Positions 44,096-55,271 of a stretch of 64,000 nt of DNA are shown here, piece by piece. The position numbers were made by a program, and so were the translations under genes. The first letter of the stretch is position 1, and each line of letters opens with the position of its first letter. Location: the NCBI GenBank assembly GCA_032622095.1, contig CP136064.1:211868205-211932204 (forward strand). Reading direction: 5' to 3'. The stretch comes from Siphonodentalium dalli. Taxonomy: Eukaryota; Mollusca; Scaphopoda; Gadilida; Siphonodentaliidae. The notes beneath the pieces were generated by a model. That model had not been told where the DNA came from. It searched no databases and saw only the letters and a program-made list of their open reading frames with translations.

Positions 44096-46348
44096 ACACA
44101 CACACACACACACAGATCTTCCGATTGGACCCGTCCAAAACAATCGGTGAACAAAAGTAACCCCACGTATCAAATTTCGCCCAAATCCCATCAAAATTGG
44201 CGATTTGACCTTGAAGTTACCAGATTTCAAGGTCACGTCGCACGGGCAAATGAATATGCTTATGAGACTCGCCATAAGAAAGTACCCCCACATACCAAGT
44301 TTCATCGAAATCCCGTGATATTCGGGCGTTTGACCTTGAAATGACCCGATTTCAAGGTCAAGGTCACGTCGCACGGACAAATTAATATGCCTATGTTCGT
44401 CCCCGGCCGAAAATACCCCCACATACCAAGTTTCATCGAAATCGGCTGGGCCATTTTCGAGTCCATCGATTACACACACACAGACAGATACACACACACA
44501 CACACATATCTTTCAAAATATATAATACTAGAAGGTGACCCGACTTCGTCCGGGCTTTGACCTTGAATTGTCTATTTTGAAGGCCAAGGTCAAGTGGGGT
44601 CACAATTTGACCCGTCCAAAACACAGTGCCCGAACAAAAGTACCCGACAAAAGTACCCGTCGAAATCCATCCGGTTTTACCCGATTTGACCTTGAATTGA
44701 CCATTTTGAAGGTCAAGGTCAGGTGGACCAACACCCCAAAAATGGTGGAAATCGGCCCAGCGGATACCGGAAATCGGCCCAGCGGATACCGAGATACCCT
44801 ATGCATCAAATTTCGTCCGTAAAAATCCGCCAGTTTAACCCGATTTTATTTCCACTGAAGTATATAAACGCGCCTCATATACACACGCTCATTAATTATC
44901 AAGTTTCAACGTAAAGATAAATTACCATCGGTGCCCGAGATATCGCCAAGACGTCTGAAACAGTCAAATGCATCGGCCGGAGAAGAGTTAACGTGATCTA
45001 ACTTTATGACCTCTAACGACGTCATAGAAGTTACGCATTGTTTTTACCCTGATAGAAGATCGTACCACTTCTTCTTAATAATTGAGGCAGATAACTAAAA
45101 CGGATACATACATATTATATATCGTTGGAAAGAGGAAACACGAAAGATTCTCATAGTGTCATTATTATGACTGGCATGTTATTATTCGCGCTGTTTCGAA
45201 TCGATTTGTAAGCACCGAACTGAAATATATTAGCGCAAAACGGCGTAAAAACAGATTTGACCTCGGCACGTGAAAAGTTGACCTCGCACGGACAAATTAA
45301 TAGGCCTATGTTGCTCCTGGCCCGAAAATACCCCCACATACCAAGTTTCATCGAAATCGGCTGGGCCATTTTCGAGTCCATCGATTACACACAAACACAC
45401 ACACAAACACACAAACAGATCTTCCAAAAATATATAATAGACTAGAAGGTGACCCGACTTCGTCTGGGCTTTGACCTTGAATTGTCTATTTTGAAGGCCA
45501 AGGTCAAGTGGGGTCACGATTTGACCCGTCCAAAAGACCAAAACACAGTGCCCGAACAAAAGTACCCGACAAAAGTACCCGTCGAAATCCATCCGGTTTT
45601 ACCCGATTTGACCTTGAATTGACCATTTTGAAGGTCAAGGTCAGGTGGGGTCAAACACCAACACCCCAAAAATGGTGGAAATCGGCCCAACGGATACCGG
45701 GAAATCGGCCCAGCGGATACCGAGATAAAAATCCGCCAGTTTAACCCGATTTGATTTCCACTGAAGTATATAAACGCGCCTCATATACACACGCTCATTA
45801 ATTATCAAGTTTCAACGTAAAGATAAATTACCATCGGTGCCCGAGATATCGCCAAGACGTCTGAAACAGTCAAATGCATCGGCCGGTTATGAGTTAACGT
45901 GATCTAACTTTATGACCTCTAACGACGTCATAGAAGTTACGCATTGTTTTTACCCTGATAGAAGATCGTACCACTTCTTCTTAATAATTGAGGCAGATAA
46001 CTAAAACGGATACATACATATTATATATCGTTGGAAAGAGGAAACACGAAAGATTCTCATAGTGTCATTATTATGACTGGCATGTTATTATTCGCGCTGT
46101 TTCGAATCGATTTGTAAGCACCGAACTCAAATGAAAGTCCCGTAACACAGCGTAAAAACAGATTTGACCTCGGCACGTGAAAAGTTGACCTCGGATCTGA
46201 AAATCAATAGGCCTATGTTCGTCCCCGGCCGAAAATACACCCACATACCAAGTTTCATCGAAATCGGCTGGGCCATTTTCGAGTCCATCGATTACTGACA
46301 GACAGACACACACACACACACACAGATCTTCCAAAAATATATAATAGA
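42438..46348 (-). mobile_element. Tandem array of four Helitron-like units
   Basis: Four direct units begin with CTAGAAGGTGACCCGACTTC at 42438, 43318, 44528 and 45442, with lengths 880, 1210, 914 and 907 bp. Read on the minus strand each ends in the hairpin CCCGGACGAAGTCGGG, about ten bases, then CTAG followed by T, which is the 3' end of Helitrons; the opposite end begins TC (TCTATTATATAT). Units run into each other with no host sequence between. Each contains AAGGTCAAGGTCAGGTGGGG, a conserved TATATAAACGCGCC, GACGTCATAGAAGTTACG and an (AC)n tract before GATCTTCC. Unit 2 has an extra internal duplication of the AAGGTCA segment. No Rep/helicase gene is present, so they are non-autonomous. Confidence 0.7.
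44058..44116. repeat. (AC)n microsatellite in Helitron-like unit 2
   Basis: About 55 bp of near-pure AC dinucleotides, expanded relative to the short AC tracts in the other units. Confidence 0.9.
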
Positions 46349-46350
46349 TA

Positions 46351-47798
46351 CAGTTATCGCCCGCGATTGAGTGAGACACGGGGATTTGTCGCCCGCTCGA
46401 GACCTGGAATGTCACCCGAGGGCCGCCAGGCCCGAGGGTGACATTCCAGGTCGAGAGCGGCGACAAACCCCCGTGTCTCACGAAACCAAAGGTGATAAGT
46501 GTTTTGTTATCTGACAAAGGAGTACACACGAACCTCCTTAATAGCAGGCATAAATGCGCGCATATATTCTTTAATCCAGTTCGAAAAGTTAATTTTATGT
46601 TGGAATCATCGCTATTTAGAAAATAAAACATTCATAATCTGGATCAATTAACAGACCCGTCATTCGCGCAGCTATTCTCCGGTCAGTTTGCCGGTTGCAT
46701 GGTGGAAATCGGTTCACGGAAAGAGGAGCAAAGCAATTTCGAAGTTGAGTAGCCATGCAGCGAAATGTTCGGTTTCGTTTCAAATTTGAATGGCCGTGAA
46801 GACGCCGACAGACGTTAAACCATTAAACATAGAACTACGAAGAACTCACCGCGCAGAGATTCTCTGAAAGCTCTCTGACAATTTCGAAAAACACTGTTTT
46901 TATAAACCCCACTCTTTCATAACAACCGCGAACTGTGGTGTTTGCTAATTTGCATAATTGTGTGTTTTTTTATTTGCAATTAAAGCACACTATGTATAAA
47001 TGGTGTTAGCACAGACACATATCTGTTATAAGGTGTAATATTCATATTGGACCTTTTTATATCAATAATAAAGACCGTGGGACAAATGTATAAACCTTAT
47101 TATGTAGTTGGTATGCTGCAGACAATTGCACATACGATGTACATACGTTACAACTACGTTTATGTACTAGATCAAATAGCCACTCTTTGCTGTTTATCAA
47201 TTGATTATTTCTTTTCTTCAATACATTCATCAGACTTCAGAGAATACCCGTATGTTGCGTAACGATCTGTGACAGATGTCAATTTCTTTTTGCACTACTA
47301 CAACGTGTTAGTTCCACATTTTAGCATTCTGTAAATTAACACGTCTGTCGGCGTCTTCACGCTCATTTGAAACGAAACCGAACATTTCGCTGCATGGCTA
47401 ATCAACTTCGAAATTGCTTTACTCCTCTTTCCGTGAACCGATTTCCACAATGCAACCAGCAAACTGACCGGAGAATATCTGCGCAAATGACGGGTATGCT
47501 AATTGATCCAGATTATGAATGTTTTATTTTCTAAATAGCGATGATTCCAACATAAAATTAACTTTTCGAACTGGATTAAAGAATATATGCGCGCATTTAT
47601 GCCTGCTATTAAGGAGGTTCGTGTGTACTCCATTGTCAGATAACAAAACAGTTATCACCCTTGTTTTCGTGAGACACGGGGATTTGTCGCCGCTCTCGAC
47701 CTGGAATGTCACCCTCGGGCCTGGCGGCCCTCGGGTGACATTCAGGTCTCGAGCGGGCGACAAATCCCCGTGTCTCACTCAATCGCGGGCGATAACTG
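46351..47798. mobile_element. Foldback element, 1.45 kb, with palindromic arm tips
   Basis: TA duplicates flank the element (46349-46350, 47799-47800). The ends read CAGTTATCGCCCGCGATTGA inward from both sides. Arms of about 470 bp (46351-46820 and 47335-47798) are inverted with few differences. The tip of each arm is itself a palindrome: GAGACACGGGGATTTGTCGCC...GACCTGGAATGTCACCC...GGGTGACATTCCAGGTC...GGCGACAAA-CCCCGTGTCTC. The TA target and CAGT-start fit Tc1/mariner-like elements. The spacer of about 510 bp has no recognisable gene. It sits directly against the last Helitron-like unit. Confidence 0.85.
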
Positions 47799-47896
47799 TA
47801 TATTATTGACTTGCCATATAATGCATTTATGTGTTCTAATGTTCAATGCAGTTTATGTAATATGTAGCTGGTGGATAAATAAACAGTGCATGCTTA

Positions 47897-48173
47897 ACCC
47901 TTTATCTACTAAATATTCATTAGGAGAAGTTATCCCTTATGAGGACATCTATATATATATAGGACTTGTTCAGATAATAAGTTCATAATACCATACATAG
48001 GTCGCTTGTTGAACTTATTATCTGAACATTTCCCCCAATAAATATGACTCCTGCTATACTTGTATTATATGTCGTCTGATTATTTTTCCTGAAAACCCCT
48101 CCACATGAATAATAGACCATTACAGTGTATACTTTTATAACTGAGTGGGAGAATCCACTCAGCATAGAAAGGG
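47897..48173. mobile_element. TTAA-flanked MITE (second family), complete
   Basis: TTAA at 47893-47896 and 48174-48177, ends CCCTTTATCTACTAAAT and GCATAGAAAGGG. The inner blocks GTTCAGATAATAAGTTCA and TTGAACTTATTATCTGAAC are inverted to each other. Relatives lie at 52079, 29810, 23026 and 56010. Its right end is 38 bp from the donor of the SRCR exon at 48212. Confidence 0.8.
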
Positions 48174-48211
48174 TTAAATCAAGTCAATTGTGTGAATCGA
48201 CGTCAACATAC

Positions 48212-48517
48212 CTGTGTTATAACAAAGAGCGTAATCTGATTCACAAACTGTTGTCGGTTGCCCCCACCCGGACGTGAAACACTGCTGCAAGCTCGTTTCT
48301 TGACCACTACAGCTAATATCTGTCAACCAGGCCAGGGTATGCTGCATGGCAACCATTCCATAAGCTACACCTCCCGCGAAACCTTTTTCCTTGCACGTGA
48401 CGTTCGCCGCTACGTCATTCCATCCACTTCCGGCACACACTTGCCCCCAATATCCCATAAACTCGACCTGTACTGCGCCCCAGTTTGATGACCCGGCATG
48501 TAGCCTCACCCTGAAAT
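48212..48517 (-). CDS. SRCR domain exon
   Basis: The acceptor CTTATCGGCAG (start 48517) gives phase 1 and a 306-bp exon; a second AG seven bases further (TTTCAG) would give the wrong phase. The donor is G|GTATGT (phase 1, end 48212). It reads FRVRLHAGSSNWGAVQVEF, GYWGQVCAGSGWNDVAANVTCKEKGFAGGVAYG, LAWLTDISCSGQ, LQQCFTSGWG, TVCESDYALC. Six cysteines are in SRCR spacing and the frame is intact. Confidence 0.94.
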
Positions 48518-49357
48518 CTGCCGATAAGTGGGAACAAATACAGTTGGTGAATGCAGAGACGGGGTTCTGGACCTCATGCACGAAGCATATTGTAAATGAA
48601 ATCTTAGTTTAAATTTCCACTGTAGTTGTACAAGTAAATAGCTAAAAACGCGTAAGTGATGAAACACAATCTTCATTAAAAATTTATATAATAAAATTGA
48701 TTCATCATTCGAAAGGCCTGACCTGCGCACCTTGTTTGTTGCGTCGCTTTGGCTTTTCAAACAAGTAAAACATATTCATATTCATGTTAAGCCATGTGCG
48801 TATGTGATATAACTCGAGCAATTCCTAAACAAATGCACGTATATGTATATAGTACACCAATTCATACGAAAATGATAATAACTGAAATCTTCTCAAACCG
48901 ATTCGAAATTTATATTTTTCGGATGCATACACAAGTTTGGTTTAATTCATTTCATTCGTCAAAATTTACCTACTATCCGAAAACGAAGTGGGTGGACATA
49001 CAACAGACGGACAGGTGAATAACAAGAAAATCATAGTCAGAAATGGTAACGCGCTCAAGATCATATATTATATACACATGATTGTAATTATAGAATATAA
49101 AATATATTGGTTTCACGAATGACCCACTCATAGAATTACTAGCCTTGCACTTCTTGGCATCCGAATAACAATTGAAATTGAAATTCCCAACTACACCTTT
49201 TACCGGACTCGGCCTCCGTGTCGCAGTTCGCCTTTTAATCCGTCCAAAAATTCCCATTCTATAAATAAAAACCCCCAGCGCCCATAGGATACAATAAGCT
49301 CTACATTAGTATCACGCGGAGCGCGGAATGAAAACACCACATAAAGAGGGCACTGAC
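48518..49357. other. Intron sequence with dispersed motif
   Basis: No gene. ACAAGAAAATCATAGTCAGA then AATGGTAACGCGCTCAAGAT at 49021-49061 is another copy of the motif at 33697 and 59818. Confidence 0.55.
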
Positions 49358-49681
49358 CACTGTTGATGTGTGTTGTTCGGTAACAAACAACCGAAGCTTG
49401 ACCTGATGCGCGGCAGGGAGTCTCCTGAACATCATGCGCGCATGCGTCCAATGTTTCTTCCGTTCCTGTGCATCCCATGTTTGTCCACACTGTCTGGGTT
49501 GATGAACTGTTGATGGAGCCAAGCATTGAGCAGCAAAGTGCGACGCCCATGACGTAACCAATGTCACGGCACGCGACGGTTGCGTCGTCATCGTCCCAGT
49601 GTGAGTCGCACACGTCAATCCATCCCGTTAATGCTAATGCTTGGATCGGCCCGGCGTAGACCGTCGCTCCTGTCAGCTTCA
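49358..49681 (-). CDS. SRCR domain exon, most N-terminal complete one seen
   Basis: Acceptor ACACTGCAG (phase 1, start 49681) and donor G|GTCAGT (phase 1, end 49358) bound 324 bp. It reads VKLTGATVYAGPIQALAL, TGWIDVCDSHWDDDDATVACRDIGYVMGVALCC, TVWTNMGCTG, LDACAHD, PCRASGQASVVC. The six core cysteines are present plus a CC pair after the VMG turn, where eight-cysteine domains have an extra cysteine. The frame stays open for about 50 codons past the donor, but that sequence has no domain similarity. Upstream exons, including the signal peptide, are not identified. Confidence 0.93.
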
Positions 49682-51250
49682 CTGCAGTGTATAAGGAACG
49701 TTATACATTTGAAAAAGACGTGACATATTCCTCTGCAAAATTATAATAGGTATACGTTCATTAATAATTTTGTATACACAATTATGAACAGAGCTATATG
49801 GGCACATCCTGGTCTATTCAATAGGGTATCATGAATGACCGAGGTAAACGAATCATCATAGTATCTGTCCTGAAGAATTGTCACCACAAATTACCAGATA
49901 ATTAAATTATATGATTCATTTCAATTCAATTTATTTCTCAGATCATCAAATGAAGATAATACAGAGTGCAAGGTAGTTACACATTCAAATAGTACAGTGT
50001 ATAATTAAGGGGCTGTGCAGTGCGACATTGCATTACATGATTGATTAGTGATTTTGTGCATATATGGTGCTACCATAGAGCACAGGAACCTCATTAAATT
50101 ATTTTGCTTATGATTATTTATGTCAGTACCTCCATTTCTGGAGAAGATTAATTACAGGTGTGTTTCTGGCAGTGATTCGGTCTTAATATGATGATTCTGT
50201 TGCGTTTATATATTTTAACAGATGCATGTGAATTTTGTTGTTACAGAACAGGATGTTATACGATGTGGAATAATTGAGCATTGCCCAGAAACTTTGGCTT
50301 GTGAACTTGTTTTTGTATCAACTAGAAATTTATGTAACTTTTGCATTAAGTGCAATTTGGTGAGGTTCCGGCGACAGTGATAAATAAAACAATAAGATAG
50401 AAGCAACTGATACTTCAATAGAATGTTATATAGTAACTGATACCTCAATAGAATGTTATTTATTAATAGATACCTAAATATAATATGAACTGATACCTCA
50501 ATAGAAGGTAAAGTAGGCAATTCTGGATGACTCCACATATCAAGGTAAAAACTTAGCCCAAAAAATGTCCGTTGTCGCGGCAGAAAAGCAAGACAAAATA
50601 TAATATATCAATGGGACAATTGTGCCTTTCTAGAGAATTGCCGCGAGACCAAAGACAGTCTAAATTGTTGGACCATGTATGTTTTGGTTTGCGATAGTGG
50701 TTGTAGGAAATGTATCCACACTGCCGATAGATGTAAACTAGGGACATCATAGGCAACGTATTGTTGATTCCATTGGATATGAATTCGCATAACGCAGAAT
50801 AATTTAATCGTATATAAGCTGTCAATCCAATAAATAATATAAAACACTTTGTCTTAAAAACTTTTCGGTTATAACACATAACCTTAATCGAAACCAGAGT
50901 TAGTTCTTATTATATGTAAACGCTGGGGATAATGGCTATTTAATATTTCGAAAGCATATTTCATGTTTGCAGTGTCTGGACGTAATACAAACTCATGGTT
51001 CGCAATGATGAACATTCACTTCGACAAAGTTCGTGCAGCCTGATCAGTACATGCACAGAGAAGCCACTTTTTTGGATTCAATTGTAGGAAAGTTCATCTG
51101 ATAAGTGCAACTATCCTATCGCAGTGTGTTGAACGTATTAACAGAAAATCACTATAAATTAATGAATGGAGGGGGGGGGGCAAAGTAACTGCCCATTATG
51201 AAAGGGAACAGTTACCCAAAATAGATACAGACACACGTCTGAGTAATTAC
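49682..51250. other. Intron or 5' flank with short tandem repeat
   Basis: No gene is recognised. At 50405-50515 about four copies of a 28-30-bp unit, AACTGATACCTCAATAGAATG then TTATATAGT, are in tandem. A G-run lies at 51170-51180. Confidence 0.55.
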
Positions 51251-51318
51251 CTGACCATATAAAGCAGTTGACAGCTGCATCTCTTGCATGGGAAGAACAC
51301 ATGGCGTCACTTCGTAGC
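51251..51318 (-). CDS. Possible partial SRCR exon
   Basis: Between acceptor CTTGTTTTAG (start 51318, phase 2) and donor G|GTAATT (end 51251, phase 1) lie 68 bp reading RLRSDAMCSSHARDAAVNCF then IWSG. This resembles the V-C-D-D-x-W-D-x-D-A-x-V-x-C-R-Q-L-G core of an SRCR domain, including both cysteines. The exon is too short to be a domain on its own and no partner halves were found. It may be an exon of a further split domain or a relic. Confidence 0.35.
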
Positions 51319-52078
51319 CTAAAACAAGAAGATTGCAAAAACAAGGTGCACATACATACATAACTTTCGATGTTCTGTCGTTGATTCAAGTCTAATATGC
51401 ATTTAAACACACTACGTATGCCCTGGTAGATCGAGCCAATACGCGCTACTTAAATACATTCAAATTTTCTCAGTTTATGTTTTACAACTTCGTATTTAAA
51501 CGGACATGACTCATTCGAGCTTCCAAATTCTGTCTACGTGATTTGGAAGGAGGTATAAGATATAGGTTGACAAATATAGGAAATATTGACATAGCTGTCT
51601 TCATATGCTCTGAAAAAGACTTGCCATTGTCGCAGCCATTTTCCAGCTGTCTAAAATGTTTGGCACAAAGTGAAATAACGCTCTTTATTTATACCATATC
51701 ATGAATAGATTAAAACGGAACGCTCTTTTTTGTTGCATGCCGTGCAAATGGCTGTTTTTGTTTGGGACCCAAACATCGTGTTCAAAGTTGTATTTGTATA
51801 TGACTTCAATGCGTCTTTCTGTGACATATATTGCTCGTAGAAAGGTAGTTCAAATATTTATCGACCTATTTCGATACTGGAAAAATTCAAAAACGAATAT
51901 TATCAGGTGTATGTTGGAGCTCAAACCGCCAAGTGGCTTTAAAAGATTATTTAACATATTTGTCAACCTATTTTTTGTATCTAACGATAGCGAGTATATA
52001 TAAGTTAGGGCTTCAAACCACCACGGCGCTTTAAACAATTTCTCCCCAAGTCTGCCAGTGCATATGCCTGTACATTAA
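51319..52078. repeat. Dispersed repeat copy with inserted satellite-like block
   Basis: 51490-51660 and 51840-51945 match 18165-18485. Between them, 51683-51775 (AACGCTCTTTATTTATACCA, TATC..., GGAACGCTCTTTTTTGTTGC, ATGCCGTGCAAATGGCTGTT) matches the reverse complement of part of each satellite unit (about 190-290 in the first copy). Downstream the segment GT-T-GGAGCTCAAACC-CCA--TGGCTTTAAA is repeated once more in diverged form (51915-51945 and 52005-52035). Confidence 0.65.
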
Positions 52079-52310
52079 CCCTTTCTATACTAAATGGATT
52101 ATCCCACTGTGGACATAGGAATTGTACAATATTGATTTGTGGGATGTACATGTTGCATACGCAGAAGACATATAAATAAAACTGCAGAATGAATCCTATT
52201 TTTTAGGGATATATTCAGGTAATAATTTCAACAAATGTTGTTTGTTGAATTTATTATCTGAACATTTCCTATGAGAACTACTCAGCAATGATTATTTAGT
52301 ATAGAAAGGG
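52079..52310. mobile_element. TTAA-flanked MITE (second family), complete
   Basis: TTAA at 52075-52078 and 52311-52314 flank perfect terminal inverted repeats CCCTTTCTATACTAAAT / ATTTAGTATAGAAAGGG. Its inner part shares TTATTATCTGAACATTTCC with the copies at 47897 and 29810. This 232-bp copy defines the ends of the family best. Confidence 0.88.
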
Positions 52311-52895
52311 TTAATATTCCTAGAATCTATCACGGACCTCCGATATGTTTTTATACTCTCAATCCAAATACATGTAAATCACAACGCATTACTCGATGAC
52401 ACAAACACAACGGATTCTCCCACTCAGTTAAAACGTGCACTTAGGTATTTTCTATTATTGATTTTGATGGATGTACAGGTAATACGTGTGACAGTGCTAT
52501 TTTATATACCAAAACAGTATATGCCTTTATTACATGCTACACATGTATACTAACTAAGTTATTATACCTAACTCACTAATATACATTTTATAGCCGCATT
52601 GTCATTTCATTCCGCGTACTTGGTTCATTTCATTCCATTTCGCGCTATTCCGTTCTTTACACTTCCCGTTCCTAGTCTCATTCCTGATCTCTATATTGCT
52701 ATTTCGCATTTCTATCTACGCCCAAATTCTCACCCACTTAAGTCTATTCTCTGTCTATGTTTGAGCCCAATATTAGATATAACTGTCGGACACTAAGGTG
52801 TCTTAGCCAATCACAGGTAAGCTTATTTGCCGCCTTTTGTCAGTTCGTATTTGGTCGTCGAGGAGTGCGCATCGTCCGTCTCGTTTGACATTTAG
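52311..52895. other. Flank, nothing recognised
   Basis: AT-rich, with ATTCCATTTCGCGC and CATTTCATTCC pyrimidine-rich stretches near 52610-52720. No gene is supported. Confidence 0.5.
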
Positions 52896-53623
52896 TGTCG
52901 TCGCACTTGAAATTCTTCAAATGGTTGAAGAATGTTAAAGTTAAGAAGTATAAGATGAATACTACGTTATGACATCTTGACCTATGTTCCTACGATATGG
53001 TATATGATATTTGTTACGTTTTTACCCGTTATTATATCTTGTATTTTAATACTATTGTCTTCGTTTTGGAAGTTTAGAATTACGTCACATTTGCAATATA
53101 TATTTGCCCAATAGTTTAGGGATGTGGAAATCGCACACTGCGTTCATAATCTCCCTTTTATACTAGCATGTAGGTTGTATTTCTAACTGTTCGTCACAGT
53201 TAGGATTGTGTCAAATAGTTGGTTATATCGACAATAGGGAAGTTGGTTTTTGACACAATCACATTTCACATATTTATTTATATCCATTCTGGGTATATAT
53301 TTTGGTAGCAACTACAATCTATGTATTTGTTCACCAGGGTCCTTTTTCTCGGTGGACATCTCTCGATTGATGTTGGATGTTGGATGTTGTGATGTTGCTG
53401 TCTAGCTGTCTGTATAGATGCATGTGATGTCATCCATGTGTCTTGTGATGTTGGATTGTGTTCCGTTCGGTATTGCATGAGTATCTAATAAATGCATGAT
53501 GACGACTTTTAAAGGTAGGCTCAGTTTACTATAGACCCTGCCAGATTATCAAGACTCAGAGCCCCATAAATGTTTGTGATATAGCGACATGGTTCACTAA
53601 AGACCCACCCCTGTGCTCTACCA
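52896..53623 (+). repeat. Left LTR-like direct repeat
   Basis: 728 bp, begins TGTCGTCGCACTTGAAATTC, ends TGTGCTCTACCA. About 98.6 percent identical to the right copy by eye. Confidence 0.85.
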
Positions 53624-55271
53624 TAATGGCGCCCATTCGAATAGCTATAGCTCTGATTATAGTGTGGAACTTTTAATTTGGTGTGAAAATAGGAACTTGG
53701 TGAAATTTCGTGTCTGAAAAATGACAGTCAGATTTCTGGAGATATTCAGCGTTGAAGTGGAAGAGACAATAAAAATTGAACAGTTTTATGCTTAAAAAGG
53801 CATAAAAACATAAATTCTGTTGAAAATTTGATAAATTTTGTAAAATTTTCATGTTATTCAGTGAAATTTGTAAACACATTGTTTTGGTGTGGCTGTATTC
53901 CTTTAATATTATAATTATGTCTAAATTTTTGTATTGTCAGCTCTGTTTAGTCGTTTTTAGCGTTTGGGCAAAGTCCAAACTTTAAATTCGATTTGTTATC
54001 TGCCAATATCGTGGTCCGGATTTTGGTAAATTGAAACCCGATTAAGTTGTGTTTTCCGGAATTTGGTAGTCCGTGGTTTCGTTTTCGTTTCGTCAACTGG
54101 ATCACATGTTCTATTGATCAGAACAAAGTAAACAAATAAACACATGTATAGTCTGTTTTCAAATCTTCTGATCAAGTAGCATTTAAAAGCTTATAATTAG
54201 CTTTTATTTAGGTAATTATAGGAGTAGTTAGGTATATAATATATCCGTCCAGTTCACACTTAGCATGCAAGCGGAAGTGAAATTTGTGTTCAAATTTTCA
54301 GACGACGGTGAATTTTATAGTGCGACAATAGGTGATTGTAAAAATCTTTATTGATTTTCAGTGAATTGTGATTTGAGAATTTTGTAGTTGACAGTGGAGT
54401 ATATAGCTCGAAAATAGGTGATTTTTTAGAGCAAGTTCGGAAAATAATTTTTCGAATCAACTTTCAGTTGACGGTGAATGTTAATATTCATTTGTGTTGT
54501 TGTGTCAACACGTGATTGATTATATTTCAGTTTTGTCGCCGGACGGCACAATTAACTTGAAATTAGGTGACTTATTGGTGACGTCGTGGAAAATTTATTT
54601 ATTTTTCAATTGTTGAGTTTGTAGTTTGCGATAGATCAGGTTAGATCTGACTTTGAATTTTTTTCAGTTGACGTCAGATAGCGAGCGGAAATAGGTGACT
54701 TGAATATTTAATCGCAGATTAATTTTGAATTTTTATGCGACTTGTAGGTATTCGCTTGGTAGTTAAATTGTAGGTGACTTACAGTTGTCTGAGTTACAGT
54801 GAACTTGATTAATATTTTTTTTCAGAAATTTTCTTATGTAGTTGGACTTGAGAATTTTTCTTGAATTAAATTTTTTTCGCAGAATTTTTTTCCCCCGCAG
54901 GTTTAATTACAAAGTGAATTTTGTTTTTCAGTGATTTCTGAGTTGGTAGGCAGAAAATACTTAGGTTTTTCTGTATAAATTTCAGTGCGTCGGTTTTTCA
55001 GATATTGAGTTTAGTTTATTTTCACTTGACATTTTCAGCGTTCAACAAGGTTATTTACTTTGACATTTACACTTAGTGATTTTTTTCCCCGAAATCTCTT
55101 GTAGGTTTCGACTTGAATTATTTTTTATTCCAGTTAGTTAAAGCGACACTTGTTTTTTTTTCAGAGATATTTCTTACAATTTGTAGGTCGATCGTGGTTA
55201 AAATACTTTCAAATTTTTCCTAGCTATTTGCGAGTTAGTGAAAGATGGCGTCACAGATTTCAGATTTTTAG
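53624..55271. repeat. Interior of LTR-flanked element with repeated splice-signal-like cassettes
   Basis: Between about 54290 and 54780 a degenerate unit of roughly 90-130 bp recurs: TTTTCAG-TTGAC-GTGAA, then GCGA-AATAGGTGA. Examples are TTTTCAG at 54295, 54353, 54462, 54526 and 54661, and (A)ATAGGTGA at 54331, 54414 and 54690. The order pyrimidine-AG, short purine-mixed segment, AG|GTGA mimics tiny exons between acceptor and donor sites. No protein-coding frame is evident. Confidence 0.55.

Noticed and set aside
33901-46348. CRISPR-like array, because of regularly spaced direct repeats
   Set aside because: Units are long, similar throughout with no unique spacers, and in animal DNA.
46071-46631. 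186-codon minus-strand frame, with a related frame at 47519-47809
   Set aside because: Both lie in the inverted arms of the foldback element and run through a palindrome into Helitron-like sequence; the similarity follows from the inverted repeat.
50553-50879. Hydrophobic N-terminus that could be the signal peptide of the SRCR receptor
   Set aside because: The hydrophobic run is interrupted by Arg and Asn, no convincing phase-1 donor follows, and no link to the first SRCR exon can be shown.
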